Positions 33,232 through 45,500 of a stretch of DNA of 64,000 nucleotides are shown in pieces. The first letter of the stretch is position 1. Each line of letters opens with the position of its first letter. Origin of the DNA: Dictyophora rubrovolvata. Its lineage: Eukaryota > Basidiomycota > Agaricomycetes > Phallales > Phallaceae. The stretch is from contig CP114122.1 in the NCBI GenBank assembly GCA_029959195.1, positions 1,302,001 through 1,366,000 of the forward strand, given 5' to 3'. The position numbers and the translations under genes were made by a program. The notes beneath the pieces are model-generated. The model had not been told where the DNA came from and did no database searches. It saw only the letters and a list, made by a program, of their open reading frames with translations.

Positions 33232-36200
33232 TCATGAGATAACGTAACGGATAAACTCTCGCTTCTTCAAAGGGGTTAATGCAGGAATTCCCAATGTCGG
33301 CTTCGTTCCTTCCCTGAAGAAGACCTTAGCGAGAACTTTCGCTGTAAAAAATATTATATCTAAGATCTTGCTCGAGTATTTAAACTTACTCAGTGCTTCT
33401 AACTCTTCTGGCTTCCGGTTTTGCGAAATGAAATGGACGAATGATGTTACGGTAATGAATGTCTATAAAAAGAAAGGACGAATATATAAATAAACCCGGG
33501 CATAATTAAATGACCCCTTCTTAAACTCACGGTGCGTGTGTAACCAGGGATGTCATTCAAAATCTAAAAGAATGCGGTAGGCCAATTTGATACGAGCGCA
33601 ATTAAATAAACCTCGAACCTCAAAAACATCGTCTCTGCTTTGTGTCCGAGCGCAACGGGGATATAACGTAGGCGGAATGATAGGATCCTGAAGAGAGGTC
33701 AAAAGCCGTAGCAATGTCTGGCTATATGCGTATGCAATTTTATCTTTAGGGATTGCATCCGGATTCGAGAAGGGTACTTCCGTGGCTGAGTCGAGCGGTT
33801 GAGTGTCTAGGTACTGAATGCGGTTTGCTTGAGAAAAAAGCCAAATGATTGATAAATGATTGGGCAGTTACCTCTCCAATAGTAAACATTAGCTCTTCAT
33901 CTGCGGGTTCTAAGAAAAGTCCAGGCTATCTAACAATCAGTCTCGAAGATCGTTTGTTCTAACCTAAGCTCACGTATTCGGAACCGTTAGACATTAGCCA
34001 GTTAATCAAAAACATCAACTCCCATGGACAATTTAAATCAAATTTTCCAGGAGTTGACGGAATGTTCACGAATCGGGCAGGTGTTTTAGATGTAATGAGC
34101 TGTGAAAGGCTATTGGCGAAACATGATTTCTCTACAGCATCCAATTGAACAGGTCTTAGAGTTGGCTATGCGAATGGAATGAATTTTCTTACTGTATAAA
34201 CCAGATATTGAAATAGTATATTCTCCCCCTCGTAAAAGATATAAATGGAGTTGATCACGTAACTCAGGTTGTACGTTCAGTTTTGCTGCAAGAGGTCGAT
34301 TCACCGCTATTGTCAGATTGATACATATTGATTGTCCAGGGAGCAATAAGTCCTGTACGAAAGGATCTGTTCAGCGTTTAATGAACAATTGTGAAAATTT
34401 CACAAACAACTAACGCTGGAGGGAGTAATTGAAAGCCAGCGTTTATCTGATGTTAATATAATTAAAAAATATACGCCTACAAAGAAAGAAAGAAAAACAG
34501 AACGTACCAAGCTCAACTTGCTCCGGAATAAATCTGAATGCGAACGCTTTCTGTAGCCTACATGAATTTACAGAACATTGAGGCGAGTTTCACGTTACGC
34601 ACTTTGCCGCTGTTTTTGACAGTTAGAAATTTTGTAACTGGTTTATCATACCTTTTGAAAAGTCAATATTTAGTTAATATGCAGGACACTTCACGTACCA
34701 TAGATCCCCAAAATCAATTTCTGCCCCATTTGAAAATTCGATCTCTGGCGTCTCATCAGAATCCTCGAAATCTCCTAACGACTGAAAGATAGATTTCATA
34801 GTGCTATGATATGGTTTAGCATTTATTTCCAATACCTATTCACAGTAAGACCGGTTTTTAGCTTAAGTTTGTCATTTCGGCGTCACGTACTGTGATATTG
34901 AAATCCGCAGACACGGGATGATGATCGCTTTGTGTGATGCTTGGGTGTCCTTGATAGCTGGTCTGTGAAACCGATACTGACTGAGCACATCGATGCATTA
35001 TTCTATCCGTCCAGGCAGGTCTTCTCCTACTTCCCGGTGAGTAGAATACATGAGTAAGTATTTCATTACCTTACTTTGTATCATATCCCAATTCATCCTT
35101 CAGCGGACCATTAGCGAACCGGTAAGTTCTAAAAAATCTCATTAGATCATGAACTACAAAATTTTCCACAAGATTTCACAAACGGCATGAACATGATTCG
35201 ATCTTCGAGAAAACCGACAAAAGCTTTCTCCAGTTCCTTTGATTTGAGAAGCTAGAAAACACCGTAAGATCGCACGAGAGCTAAATTGAATATCGGCTAG
35301 CGGGCCCACCTGATCACTTCCATGCAGTTCGTCCAGATCACGAGGATGATCTAATAAATGCAATCGTATTTCATCATCTGGAAGATCGATCCGATAATTT
35401 AAGTCTAGAGAATTTTGTTAGAACATGTGTCTTTGGTGTGCGAGAGCGCCTCCGACCTCCCTGATGCGGGGACTTGTTCAGTGAAAGTCAAAATTCATGC
35501 GGGCACTGCTTACAAGCCAAAAAAGAATATCTGTTTCCCATATTGTTGCTGTTAAAGGCCCCGCATTGCGAGGTGTCTGGCATTGCAGGGGGAGCGATAA
35601 CTTCCGACATAGCTCATTAAAATCGCTGTTGCGCTTTTCTGCATAGTCATCAAAAGCTGCTAGATGTGAGCAAACGAATGTGATCGTTGTGGAGTATATA
35701 GTAAGGCGAACTGCTGTTGCTCCTTTGTTGGCCTGTCCTTGAAAGTCAGTTGTTATGTTATGAATTTTCTCGAGACCAGCCAACCATGAATCCCATGAAG
35801 CCAACAGCTGCCGTCGCAGAATTGATATCTTTCAAGTGTTCCCTCAATTCTCTTCTCAGGAATATGACGATAAATACTCCCACCAGCTGCTGACTGGCAA
35901 TCTATTCAAATAAAGTGTATTAATTTATACAACCGGTGTTGAGATAATTATCGAATTTACCATAGTAAAACTTTCCGAGGCCTCGCCCATGGCTGTTGCT
36001 ATGGCTTCCGCCCAGGCAGTACACTTTGCCACGGAAGCCGCCGTGGAATATAGCAATGTCTCAGGCGACTGGTCTATTTCTTGAAAGCCAAAGATAAGTA
36101 GGTCTGGGAGAAAGGAAGCTGAAGCTGATTTTGGCGTCTGTGAAGAGGAACCTATAGGTACTAGTTCAAATAGGTGTCCTTAATTCTGGAAGTGGAAGGC

Positions 36201-37413
36201 TTAATATTACCTTCTTCTGGTGGTTCCCTGCCCCATACCCAAGAGTATATATCTTGCACTGGCGGCGATCCATTGACGTTGAAAGTACCTATTCGTACAC
36301 TGTGCAAAAAGGAGTAAAATATACTTTCCAACAAAACCAAGGATACATACGTCAACTGTCTTTCTTCGCTGTATTCGGATTTGCGTTTAACCAGCTGACG
36401 ATGAGCCCAATGATCTCTGATAAAAGCTATATCACTTTCTTCGTCTTCCTGTAGGCCTGTGACAGAGGAAGGAATATGGGTCTCGTTGTCAATATACCTG
36501 ATATCTACGAAAAAAGGGGGAGAAAATCAATCAAATTTAAATATAATTGTGGCCTAGAAAACTAACCTTGTGGTTTTAACTGAATAAACGGGACTAAGGA
36601 AAATCAGCTTGATTAGGTTTGTCAAAATGAACACTTTATAAAATTTTACCGATTCTGCTGAAGCGACGGTTCAGATAGTAATGTAACCATTGCCAGTGGT
36701 TGTTGAATTCTTCGTCGCCATGTTGACTGTCCAACAAAATATCGAGTTTCTCGTCTGCATGTTCGTCGGGCGGTTCTGACGGTTTAGAAAATAAGTTGGA
36801 ATAAGGATCTTACAAAGGACTGCATATCAGGGGGCGTGCATCGCTCTTCTCAGGACAAGTAAAAGCGAACCAAGTAGTCTTTGTAAACGACGGCATTCCT
36901 CTAGAAGGTCATATAGACTTTGGGTGTCCATGCTGATCAACTTATAGCTTCCTTTGGGTGTCGTGATAGAGAGCTCTAGTCCTAAATGGCGGAAAATTGA
37001 TGAGAACCTCAGTAAGGATGAGATGTAGGGTACCTGTGCTGTTAAAGGGAGATTCTCGCTGGTTTAGGGATAAAGAGAGGTTCGAGTCGATGGGAACTAG
37101 TAAATGAGGGTATAATTCCGGGGAAAATGTAGATTTGTATTTCATTACAAAAAGGCTGTACGTCGTTGCACGGAAAATAAGCTTCCTAATCTGAGGTATC
37201 TAAAAAGAGGACAAACCATCCTTCTCGTCGAGGAATAACAGCATGGTGTCCAGCTTCTTCGAAAAACTGGTGGGAAACGACTGCTAACACTCTCCTGGGG
37301 TCTTTTGAAGGTTTGGTCTGGGATTCCGATCGGGGAAAGTAAAGTTCTGTTGCTGCGAGACAGGTTTCCGATTCTCGTAGTGTCAAATAAACTTCATTCT
37401 GGAGTTTTTCCAT
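33232..37413 (-). CDS. OCRL/INPP5B-type inositol polyphosphate 5-phosphatase with ASH and RhoGAP-like domains
   Basis: Type II 5-phosphatase acting on PI(4,5)P2 in membrane traffic, roughly 900 residues in many exons. The start is MEKLQNEVYLTLRESETCLA (ATG 37413), a PH-like N-terminus with RRVLAVVSHQFFEEAG. The catalytic core has PDLLIFGFQEIDQSPETLLY, NKGATAVRLTIYSTTITFVC with SHLAAFDDYAEKRNSDF, DLNYRIDLPDDEIRLHLLDH, RRRPAWTDRIMHR and SDHHPVSADF. It is followed by an ASH-type segment (LLLPGQSICINLTIAVNRPL) and a RhoGAP-like C-terminus (CPWELMFLINWLMSNGSE, LLRLLTSLQDPIIPPTLYPR), ending KKREFIRYVIS. The RhoGAP-like part has no obvious arginine finger, as in OCRL itself. Convergent with the chitin deacetylase, with 207 bp between stops. 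Intron boundaries were not all resolved. Confidence 0.9.
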
Positions 37414-38048
37414 TTGTTTTCCAAAACAGAGAAGAAGAGCGAAATTCGGAGGCTGTGACTGGTGGAGGACAAGGGTTGCGCCATGTCACACATTTGAGAA
37501 GTGGTGCCGTGCCCGGGTGCAGTCTGATGACGATCGACCATATAAATATAGTTGCAGCGAATTATTTACTTGCAAATGGCCGAGATTGCACGTAGAGAGC
37601 TCGATGTGTGATTGAGTTGGGTTTTGATGCCACTGGCAGAAACCGTCAGTCCAAGGGTTTTTGTTTAAGAGAAAGCCAAACTCAGCGCCACTGGGACTCA
37701 AGAGACAACAGATTTATTACAAAAATTCCCCAAAGTGCGATTACAAACCCGCACCGGTATTTTTTATTGTTCTTTCGGCCAGGGCAGCTTCATATTGTAC
37801 GCCGTGTTGCTGTGTGGAGGCCATCAGAGGCCATCAGAAGCCTGTTCTGCCGACGATCAATCCGTTACGTAATCTATATTACCCCCATAGGCGTCGTTTG
37901 GTAATACAGTACAAAAGATATATTGTCTGGTTACCCGGCCTGATTCTTGTTCTCTCCTTGTTCTCCCCATCATCCCCAACGCCTTTATTGGCCTCCTTGG
38001 GTCGCACATCCTCGACGACGACAAAGACCTTTCAAGACCGTCGGCAGA
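37414..38048. other. Intergenic, divergent promoters
   Basis: 635 bp upstream of the 5-phosphatase and the small secreted protein candidate. The open frame 37661-38176 overlaps both this region and the secreted candidate in another frame and looks fortuitous. Confidence 0.4.
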
Positions 38049-38533
38049 ATGCATTTCTTCGCATTGGAACTCTCCTTCCCTATCCTCCTTGCTGCATTTT
38101 CCTTGTGCACTTCGATGCTGGCTGTGTTGGGTACAGTACAGCTAGTCATTTCGACACCCTCAAATGCCCATCATAGCCACCTTGCTGCTCCCTCGCATCC
38201 GCAAGACCAAGCCGCGTTAGAAGTTGGCTTGGGGATGGAGAAACGCCTAACGCCCTGGCCACTAGGCACCATCTCACCGACAGGTATGTGCTGCCCGAGC
38301 GGCCACATCCATCCTTAGTGTTGCTCACCGTTTCATCGACATTATTATAGAACCTGGATTTACTCCATTTGAATCAAGACCGCCGTTGTCCATGGCCAAG
38401 TTGATAATGTTTCGACATGCAAGTTCAATATACCTTCGTCCTTGCGTTTCAAATTCTGACAATATTTGATTGATATAGGCGGAGACCCAGCGCCGTGCTA
38501 ATGCTCGTGCCCGACTACGGCTCTCTCAGATGA
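38049..38533 (+). CDS. Small secreted protein candidate
   Basis: Starts MHFFALELSFPILLAAFSLC, a good signal-peptide-like segment, continuing to TSMLAVLGTVQLVISTPSNA. A polar His/Ala/Pro-rich stretch follows, with a possible kexin site KR in GMEKRLTPWPLGTISPT. An intron 38284-38350 joins it to EPGFTPFESRPPLSMAKLIM. A second intron leads to a short end before a stop at 38531-38533; this last junction is a guess. No family recognised. It could be a small secreted or processed peptide, or a chance frame. Confidence 0.38.
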
Positions 38534-41384
38534 CCGTTTGAAAGTACGAATGTAAATTATGTGCACCATGTGTGGTGTCATTGGGACGGAAGCACTAAAA
38601 TGACGAAGCATCTATGGCCACTATCTCATTATTACATTACGCGCACGGAAAGTCAAAGTCCTTTAAAACAAATTAAACTGCTTCTCTTCTGTGCATACTT
38701 TCTTGCTACTTATTATTATTATCTGTACATCACGTCACTTTCTGTTTTCTTTCCAGAGCATTGGGGGCTAGGTCATTCATTTGTACTACTTTGGATGGTA
38801 TATTATCCTCCCTTCTTAGTTTTCTCAAATTATACCCGTGTGTTCTAAACGTCAGAAACGAAGCTAGTTTGGGGGCATGTCGCCGTCGTGGCAAGTCTTC
38901 ATAGGCACGTCGTCCATGGAAATTATCCCACGGGATCAGGCGTAATTACTTAGAGATGGGCGGGTGCCTCTATAATCTTCCGAGTCTTTTTCATCAGTCT
39001 TCCCCAATGTATTTCCAGAATTTATCCCCCGTGAACCGTATGGCAACAAGATAGTCGCATCATATCAGGTCATATCTCATACCTGGCAAGCTACACTGGT
39101 TGCCGCTGTGGGGGTGGCACCCAACCAGAACCTTGCTTACTACCTGTCCCCCCCGCCATAGAAGTTTCAGCTCCAGCTCAAACCTATGCGTCTATTCAAA
39201 ACTCGCCTCTTCATACATGATGTTAACATTCTCGATTCCGTACTTCTCCTACTAGGTGGTCAGAGCGTAAACGACAACTTTGCTTCGACAGAAAAACCCC
39301 ACTGCGAAGAGGCCATGGCGGTATTCTCGGAAATTCTGGTCCGAACGATTTCAAGTCACAAGGTACAGAAGGCAGGATAGTCATCGCTCCGCCAAACGCA
39401 GTGACTCTAGTGACCCGTTGGAACCACAGCGGTGAGCGAACTGCCCACCAATGGCTGTAAAAATCCACTATGGTTTACCATTCGACCCGTTTGGAGATAT
39501 CTGGAATCAAACGGTCTATCACTGCCATTCATTATCCTGCTTTGTGGGATAAGGATGACGGTCTGGACTTTTTATGCTCTCTTCCAGCTTACCGAAAGTG
39601 TGTCTGCATCACTATGTTCACTCCTTCACCAACATCAGAAGAGTTACCAACGTTTATTCTGAAATGTTGGAGATGGACGATCCGATGTCGATATAACACT
39701 TATAACACTTAGTATGGTATTGTCCGTAAGCACTTCCCAAATCAAGGATAGTATGGTAATTCGTTGAGTTCACGTATTTCCTACGGTTAGAACGTCGCTT
39801 TACTCGGAACCACTCATCGATTCCGGATTCTTTAAGCAAGTTCTGACAGATTTCCCTTAATTTGATCATGTCGAGGTTCCTGCCCAACTTTCTCGTCGTC
39901 TTTCGTCGTGTGATACCTCTCGTCTTCCGGAGAAACTAAGGCGTGGCTTGTAATGTAATATGGGATGGCAATATCTCCCCTGCGACACAGTCAACTTACC
40001 TTCGTTGTTGTCGCCCTTCGGCGGCATCGTTAGATCCATTGTAATTATGGGTTAGTATGCCTCCGAAAATCCGAGTCGTAAACCATCGTTAACACGTCTT
40101 AACGCATAATAGAGATTGGGTATCAGACTACACTTGCTGCGGCGGAACAACTCGCCGTCTGTCCTTCTAAGGGTCTATTTCTGCGCCTGCCCCTCACAGC
40201 CTTTCTTCCCTCAGGCTCTCGCTGTGGGAATTTACTTTATTTTCACACAGCCTGATGTATAGTGTCTGCAATTAGCTCGTGCGGGGTAAAATCGTGTCGT
40301 TTGTGGAGTTTATCCTTAGCAATGGCTCACTCTTTGCTCGTGCAGTAATCACCGTTCCGTTGAGTGCGAGCGATCAAGATCCCCATCATTAGCGATAGCT
40401 AAATATGATGCGAAGGGTCTCATCTAGGCTCTATCACTCGCCTGATGTAATGTATAGTGACGATCGCTTGGGAAAAGAGTCAGAATCTCTTCCAGTGGAC
40501 TCGCATCTAATTGAACCGCAGTGTCAAATTTGTTCCAGAACTAGTACTTTGTCTCTTCTTACGGAAGAGATGAAATTTATTTAGACACAGGTCACCGGTC
40601 GCCCTCCATTCAGTTATCGGTGTTCCTGAAACCTGCCAGCATGTCGCGCGATCTGTAGTAACGGTCAAGCGACTTGGGAAGCTCTAATACCCCAAGTGGT
40701 GGTTGGCTAAATATATGCGATCTCATTTATTACCAGATTTTGTATCATTCTTAATATCCTTGGCATTCCAAAGAAGTTTATAAATATATATTTCAGGATT
40801 GACACACCATTTCACAAATAGTCTCGCGGGGAGTTGAAAACTTGAACTAGCGAAGACTAGCGAACAAAAGGCTGCTTGAATGCCGTTCTTGTGATCGACA
40901 TGAAACTTGACATTGCGTACACGGAAGCCAAACTTTTACGAAGTACTTCTAGCTATTTTATTCCGCGTTGGCCAGGAGAAGGTTAAAATGGCAGTGCCCT
41001 GCCATTCCAATTGATTCCAGGGTCCAAGAAGGTCTCGTGAGATGGTCGCATATAGGCGTGCAAGAGACGCCAAAGAAGGGACTAGAAGGTCGTGTGATCT
41101 CCAAAGTGCTTGAATGACAAATTGCATGTTCAAATTCCGATCCCCTGCAAATGAGGGAAAGTATTTGAAAGGTATTCTTGAAAGGAATTATTAAATTACT
41201 ACCTTTAATAACGTCTCAAAGGATGTCGTGATTGTGAAAGGGCGTGAAAGAAATCTTAACGAGGTTCATTGATTGTGATGTCATTAGACAAACGGTGTTG
41301 ATTTCACGTGACCAAGGCCCATCGAAAGTACTTAAACCCGAGTGCCACCACCCTCTGATCTCCACTCGAATTACAACCTCGAAT
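38534..41384. other. Gene-poor region
   Basis: 2.85 kb with no confident gene on either strand. Weak coding-like pieces exist at 39280-39460 (plus; GTEGRIVIAPPNAVTLVTRW in one frame) and 39654-39887 (minus), but none shows a known motif or a splice-consistent extension. It may hold decayed sequence. Confidence 0.5.
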
Positions 41385-42096
41385 ATGACCCGCACTGAAC
41401 GTAATGTTAGCAAACGCGCCATCCTCCGCGACAGGTCAGTAGTCTATTCATCGCTATCACTGACCTGGTAATCTTGACGAATGTTGGACCGTGTGACTGT
41501 CTTACCTAGGTCAATGTCCAAGACTGGTCTCGACAAGTCTGACCGCAAGGGTGGGGCAGGTGCACACAACTGGGGTGCACTCAGTGACGAACAGGATCTC
41601 GAATTCCGTGCTGGTATCGACAACGAAGGGGAAGGTCTCGGCGCTGACGAAGCCAGTAAGTCTACTTTGCGTTCAATTTCCAATGTGATGTCAAATGTCC
41701 TGAATCATTGGGCTGTAGAAACTGAATTAGCTGGGGTTGTGGAACAGGGTCAAGCACCCGCTCATGACGGCAGTCTCAGCCAAAGGAGGAGCAGCGATCT
41801 TAGTGAGGAAGAATGGAAACAAGCCAAAGAGTTCCGCGCCCGGGCAGTCAAAAATGGTAGGCATATTCTTGATTTTTTCTCAAAATAATTATCCAAGTGT
41901 ATGCATATTTACATTCACATTGTAGGTGATTTGGGTGCCATTGCCCGTACTTCGGCTGCCGTCTCTGGTTCTCCTCCCGGAAGAACTTCCACTATTCGTG
42001 TTCTCCAAGATGCCGACGTATGTTGATCCAGATATTTCACCTTCCGCGCCTTAACTTATTGTCTTAATTTAGACCAAGACTAAGACCGTTCCTTAA
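41385..42096 (+). CDS. Small basic protein with HABP4/PAI-RBP1 (STF2-like) N-terminal motif
   Basis: About 180 residues in four exons. It starts MTRTERNVSKRAILRDRS. After a 91-nt intron come MSKTGLDKSDRKGGAGAHNW and GALSDEQDLEFRAGIDNEGE. The R/K-rich start followed by KGGAGAHNWG is the hallmark of the Stm1/STF2/HABP4 group, ribosome- or RNA-associated stress proteins. Next is a polar helical segment (LSEEEWKQAKEFRARAVKNG) and a short tail, DLGAIARTSAAVSGSPPGRT, ending DTKTKTVP. The function is inferred only from the motif. It lies 440 bp upstream of FKS1 on the same strand. Confidence 0.75.
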
Positions 42097-42535
42097 GAAA
42101 GTATTGTTATAAATATAAAACACACCTCGCTTGTATTATTATCTTTCAATGTGTTACTTACTGTAATATTCCTTTTTGCCGTCAAATTGCATCACAATAA
42201 ACCACCTCTCATATTTCTCGAAACAAAAAAAGTACTCCAGATGATTCAGATTATTCGAAATGTGGCAAGGTTTGGTGGAGTCGTGTGTATCACTCGCTGC
42301 GCAGCCGAAACTTTGCCGTCATGCAGTGACGTCTCCGTGACACGTGTGACGCATTCTGTCAGAACCTTACACGCCTGTTCCAGCTTGCGTTCTTTCCCTC
42401 ATCAAATCTCTACTAACGAATCCTTCACGACTTCCTTACTGTCACAGTCCTCTCAGTTCATTTACAACGTCTTGTTTCCGAAGAAGACACTAGGCTACTA
42501 ACACTCGGTTTAGGCGTCTTTTTGTTCCGAGAGGC
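42097..42535. other. Intergenic, FKS1 promoter
   Basis: About 440 bp. The frame 42151-42501 has no recognisable protein. Presumed 3' UTR of the small basic protein gene and promoter of FKS1. Confidence 0.5.
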
Positions 42536-45500
42536 ATGTCCGCCACTTATTACGACGAGAAACGTCGAGACACTTCTGCTCAAGCTCAAGCTGATGCTCG
42601 ATATTACGAGAGTCAAGGTTTGGCTACCCTTTCGAAACCAGATGATTATTTGTCGACTAACTTTCTGGAATAGCTAAGAAGGACGATACGGATTCGGAGG
42701 CGGAAGGCTTTGTCCCTCGCGCACCCTACTCTACGAACGACTTCAATGACTACGAGTTACGACCTAATTTGAATAGAGAGCCTTATCCTGCATGGACCGC
42801 TGAGAGACAAATACCTCTATCCAAAGAGTGAGTTTTCATCGTTTCCCTCCTTTTTCTACTAGGGTCGGCTTCGTTAACATTGCGCTCCAGGGAGATCGAG
42901 GATATCTTTCTAGATCTGACACAAAAGTTTGGGTTCCAGCGTGATTCTATGCGGAATATGGTAACTCGTTTTCCTCAATTTGGCCTGTAGACAGACTTAA
43001 CGGTTGCCTTTAGTTCGACTTCTTAATGCAGCAATTGGACAGCCGTGCTTCACGTATGACACCGAATCAAGCACTTTTGACCATCCATGCCGATTATATA
43101 GGTGGAGAGAATGCCAATTATCGCAAATGGTACTTCGCCGCTCAGCTTGATCTGGATGACGCCGTTGGACACATCCAAAATCCGGGTCTTCAACGTCTGC
43201 GCAGTGTTAAGCGTGGCTCTAGGACATCATCCGAAAAATCCTTAAACGCCGCCCAGGAACGATGGAGACAAGCCATGAACAATATGAGCCAGTACGATCG
43301 TCTCCGACAAGTCGCTTTGTACCTACTTTGTTGGGGAGAGGCAGCTCAAGTTCGATTCGTCCCAGAGTGTCTCTGTTTCATATTCAAATGCGCAGACGAT
43401 TACTATCGCTCACCGGAATGTCAGAATCGCATAAACCCTGTTCCAGAAGGCTTGTATCTGAGAACTGTGATCAAGCCCTTATACCGATTTATACGAGACC
43501 AAGGGTATGAAGTTGTGGACAACAAGTTCGTGCGTCGCGAGCGCGATCATGATCGTATCATCGGCTATGATGACGTGAATCAATTATTCTGGTATCCTGA
43601 AGGTATCGCCAGAATTGTAACGACAGATAAGGTCTGTGCCATTTTTCTAGTGTTACCCCTCTAATGTCTGAGGTTCCAAATAGAAACGACTCGTCGACTA
43701 TGCGCCCGCGCAAAGATGGATGCATTTTGAGCGTATCGACTGGAATCGTGCTTTCTACAAAACATATTACGAGCGTCGATCATTCCTTCATCTTGCCGTC
43801 AATTTCAATCGTATTTGGGTTATCCATATTGCTATGTTTTGGTTTTACACGGCTTTCAACTCTCCGGCCATTTACAGGCAAAGCCCAAATCTCGGTCCTA
43901 CGTCTGCCATGACATGGTCAGTTACTGCTCTTGGTGGAGCAGTTGCCACATTTATTATGATCCTTGCCACGATCATCGAATTCACTTACATCCCGAAGAC
44001 ATGGAATAACAGCTCGCATTTGTCTCGTCGCCTACTGTTCCTTTGCGTGGTTCTCGCCCTAACCGCTGGACCTACGGTTTATATCGCTATCGTCAACTCT
44101 GCGAACGGTCAATTACCTTTGATTTTGGGCATCGTCCAATTTTTCATCAGCGTAACTGCTACCGTCCTGTTTGCTATTCTACCTTCCGGTCGGATGTTTG
44201 GCGATCGCGTTGCTGGAAAATCGCGCAAGTACCTTGCGAGTCAAACTTTTACCGCAAGTTATTCCTCTATGACTCGCACTCAACGCATGGGCTCGATCGC
44301 TCTTTGGTTCTTAATCTTTGGGTGCAAATTCACGGAATCGTATTTCTTTTTGACTCTGTCATTCCGTGATTCCATTCAAGTCATGGTCGGCATGAAAGTT
44401 CAAGGATGTCGAGACAAGTACTTCGGAAACGCGTTATGTCGAAATCAAGCAGCCTTCGCCTTGACGATCATGTACCTGATGGACCTTGTTCTTTTCTTCC
44501 TTGATACATTTCTTTGGTATGTCATATGGAATACTGTCTTCAGTATCGGACGATCATTTTCCCTGGGTTTGTCTATATGGACACCCTGGACCGACATCTA
44601 TGCTCGATTGCCGAAGAGAATTTACGCCAAAATACTCGCGACATCCGAGATGGAAGTTAAATATAAACCAAAGGTTTTGGTCTCACAAATCTGGAATGCC
44701 ATAATTATTTCTATGTACCGAGAACATTTACTTTCCATCGACCACGTTCAAAAGTTATTGTACCATCAGGTTCAGTCGGAAACTGATGGACGACGTCTTT
44801 TGCGCGCTCCTCCTTTCTTCCTTTCTCAGACGGGTAAAGGTCCACAGGAGGAATTCTTCCCTCCAGGGAGCGAGGCCGAACGTCGAATATCCTTCTTTGC
44901 TCAATCGCTCACGACCAATATTCCGGAGGCTTTGCCTGTGGATTCTATGCCCACATTCACTGTTTTGACCCCCCACTACTCCGAAAAGATTCTTCTATCA
45001 TTGCGCGAAATTATTCGGGAGGAAGATCAGCATACTCGGGTAACACTATTGGAATACTTGAAGCAACTGCATCCCGTTGAATGGGAGAACTTTGTCAAGG
45101 ATACGATGATGCTTTCGGAAGAATTGGAAGGCAAAGGCATGTTCCATGACGAGAAGTCGAACAGTCGAGTGGACGATCTACCGTATTATTGTTTCGGATT
45201 CAAGAGTTCATCTCCCGAGTACACACTTCGAACTCGTATCTGGGCTTCTCTTCGAGCGCAAACTTTATATCGTACAGTTTCCGGTATGATGAACTACAGT
45301 AAAGCGATCAAGTTGTTATATCGTGTTGAGAATCCCGAAGTCGTTCAGATTTTTGGAGGAAATTCGGATAAGCTAGAACGCGAATTGGAACGCATGGCTC
45401 GGAGAAAGTTCAAGTTTGTCGTTTCGATGCAGCGGTATTCAAAGTTCAGTAAGGAGGAACAGGAGAATGCAGAGTTTCTTTTGCGAGCGTATCCTGATTT

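Noticed and set aside
37661-38176. 171-residue plus-strand frame
   Set aside because: No family motif and no signal; overlaps the better secreted-protein candidate in another frame.
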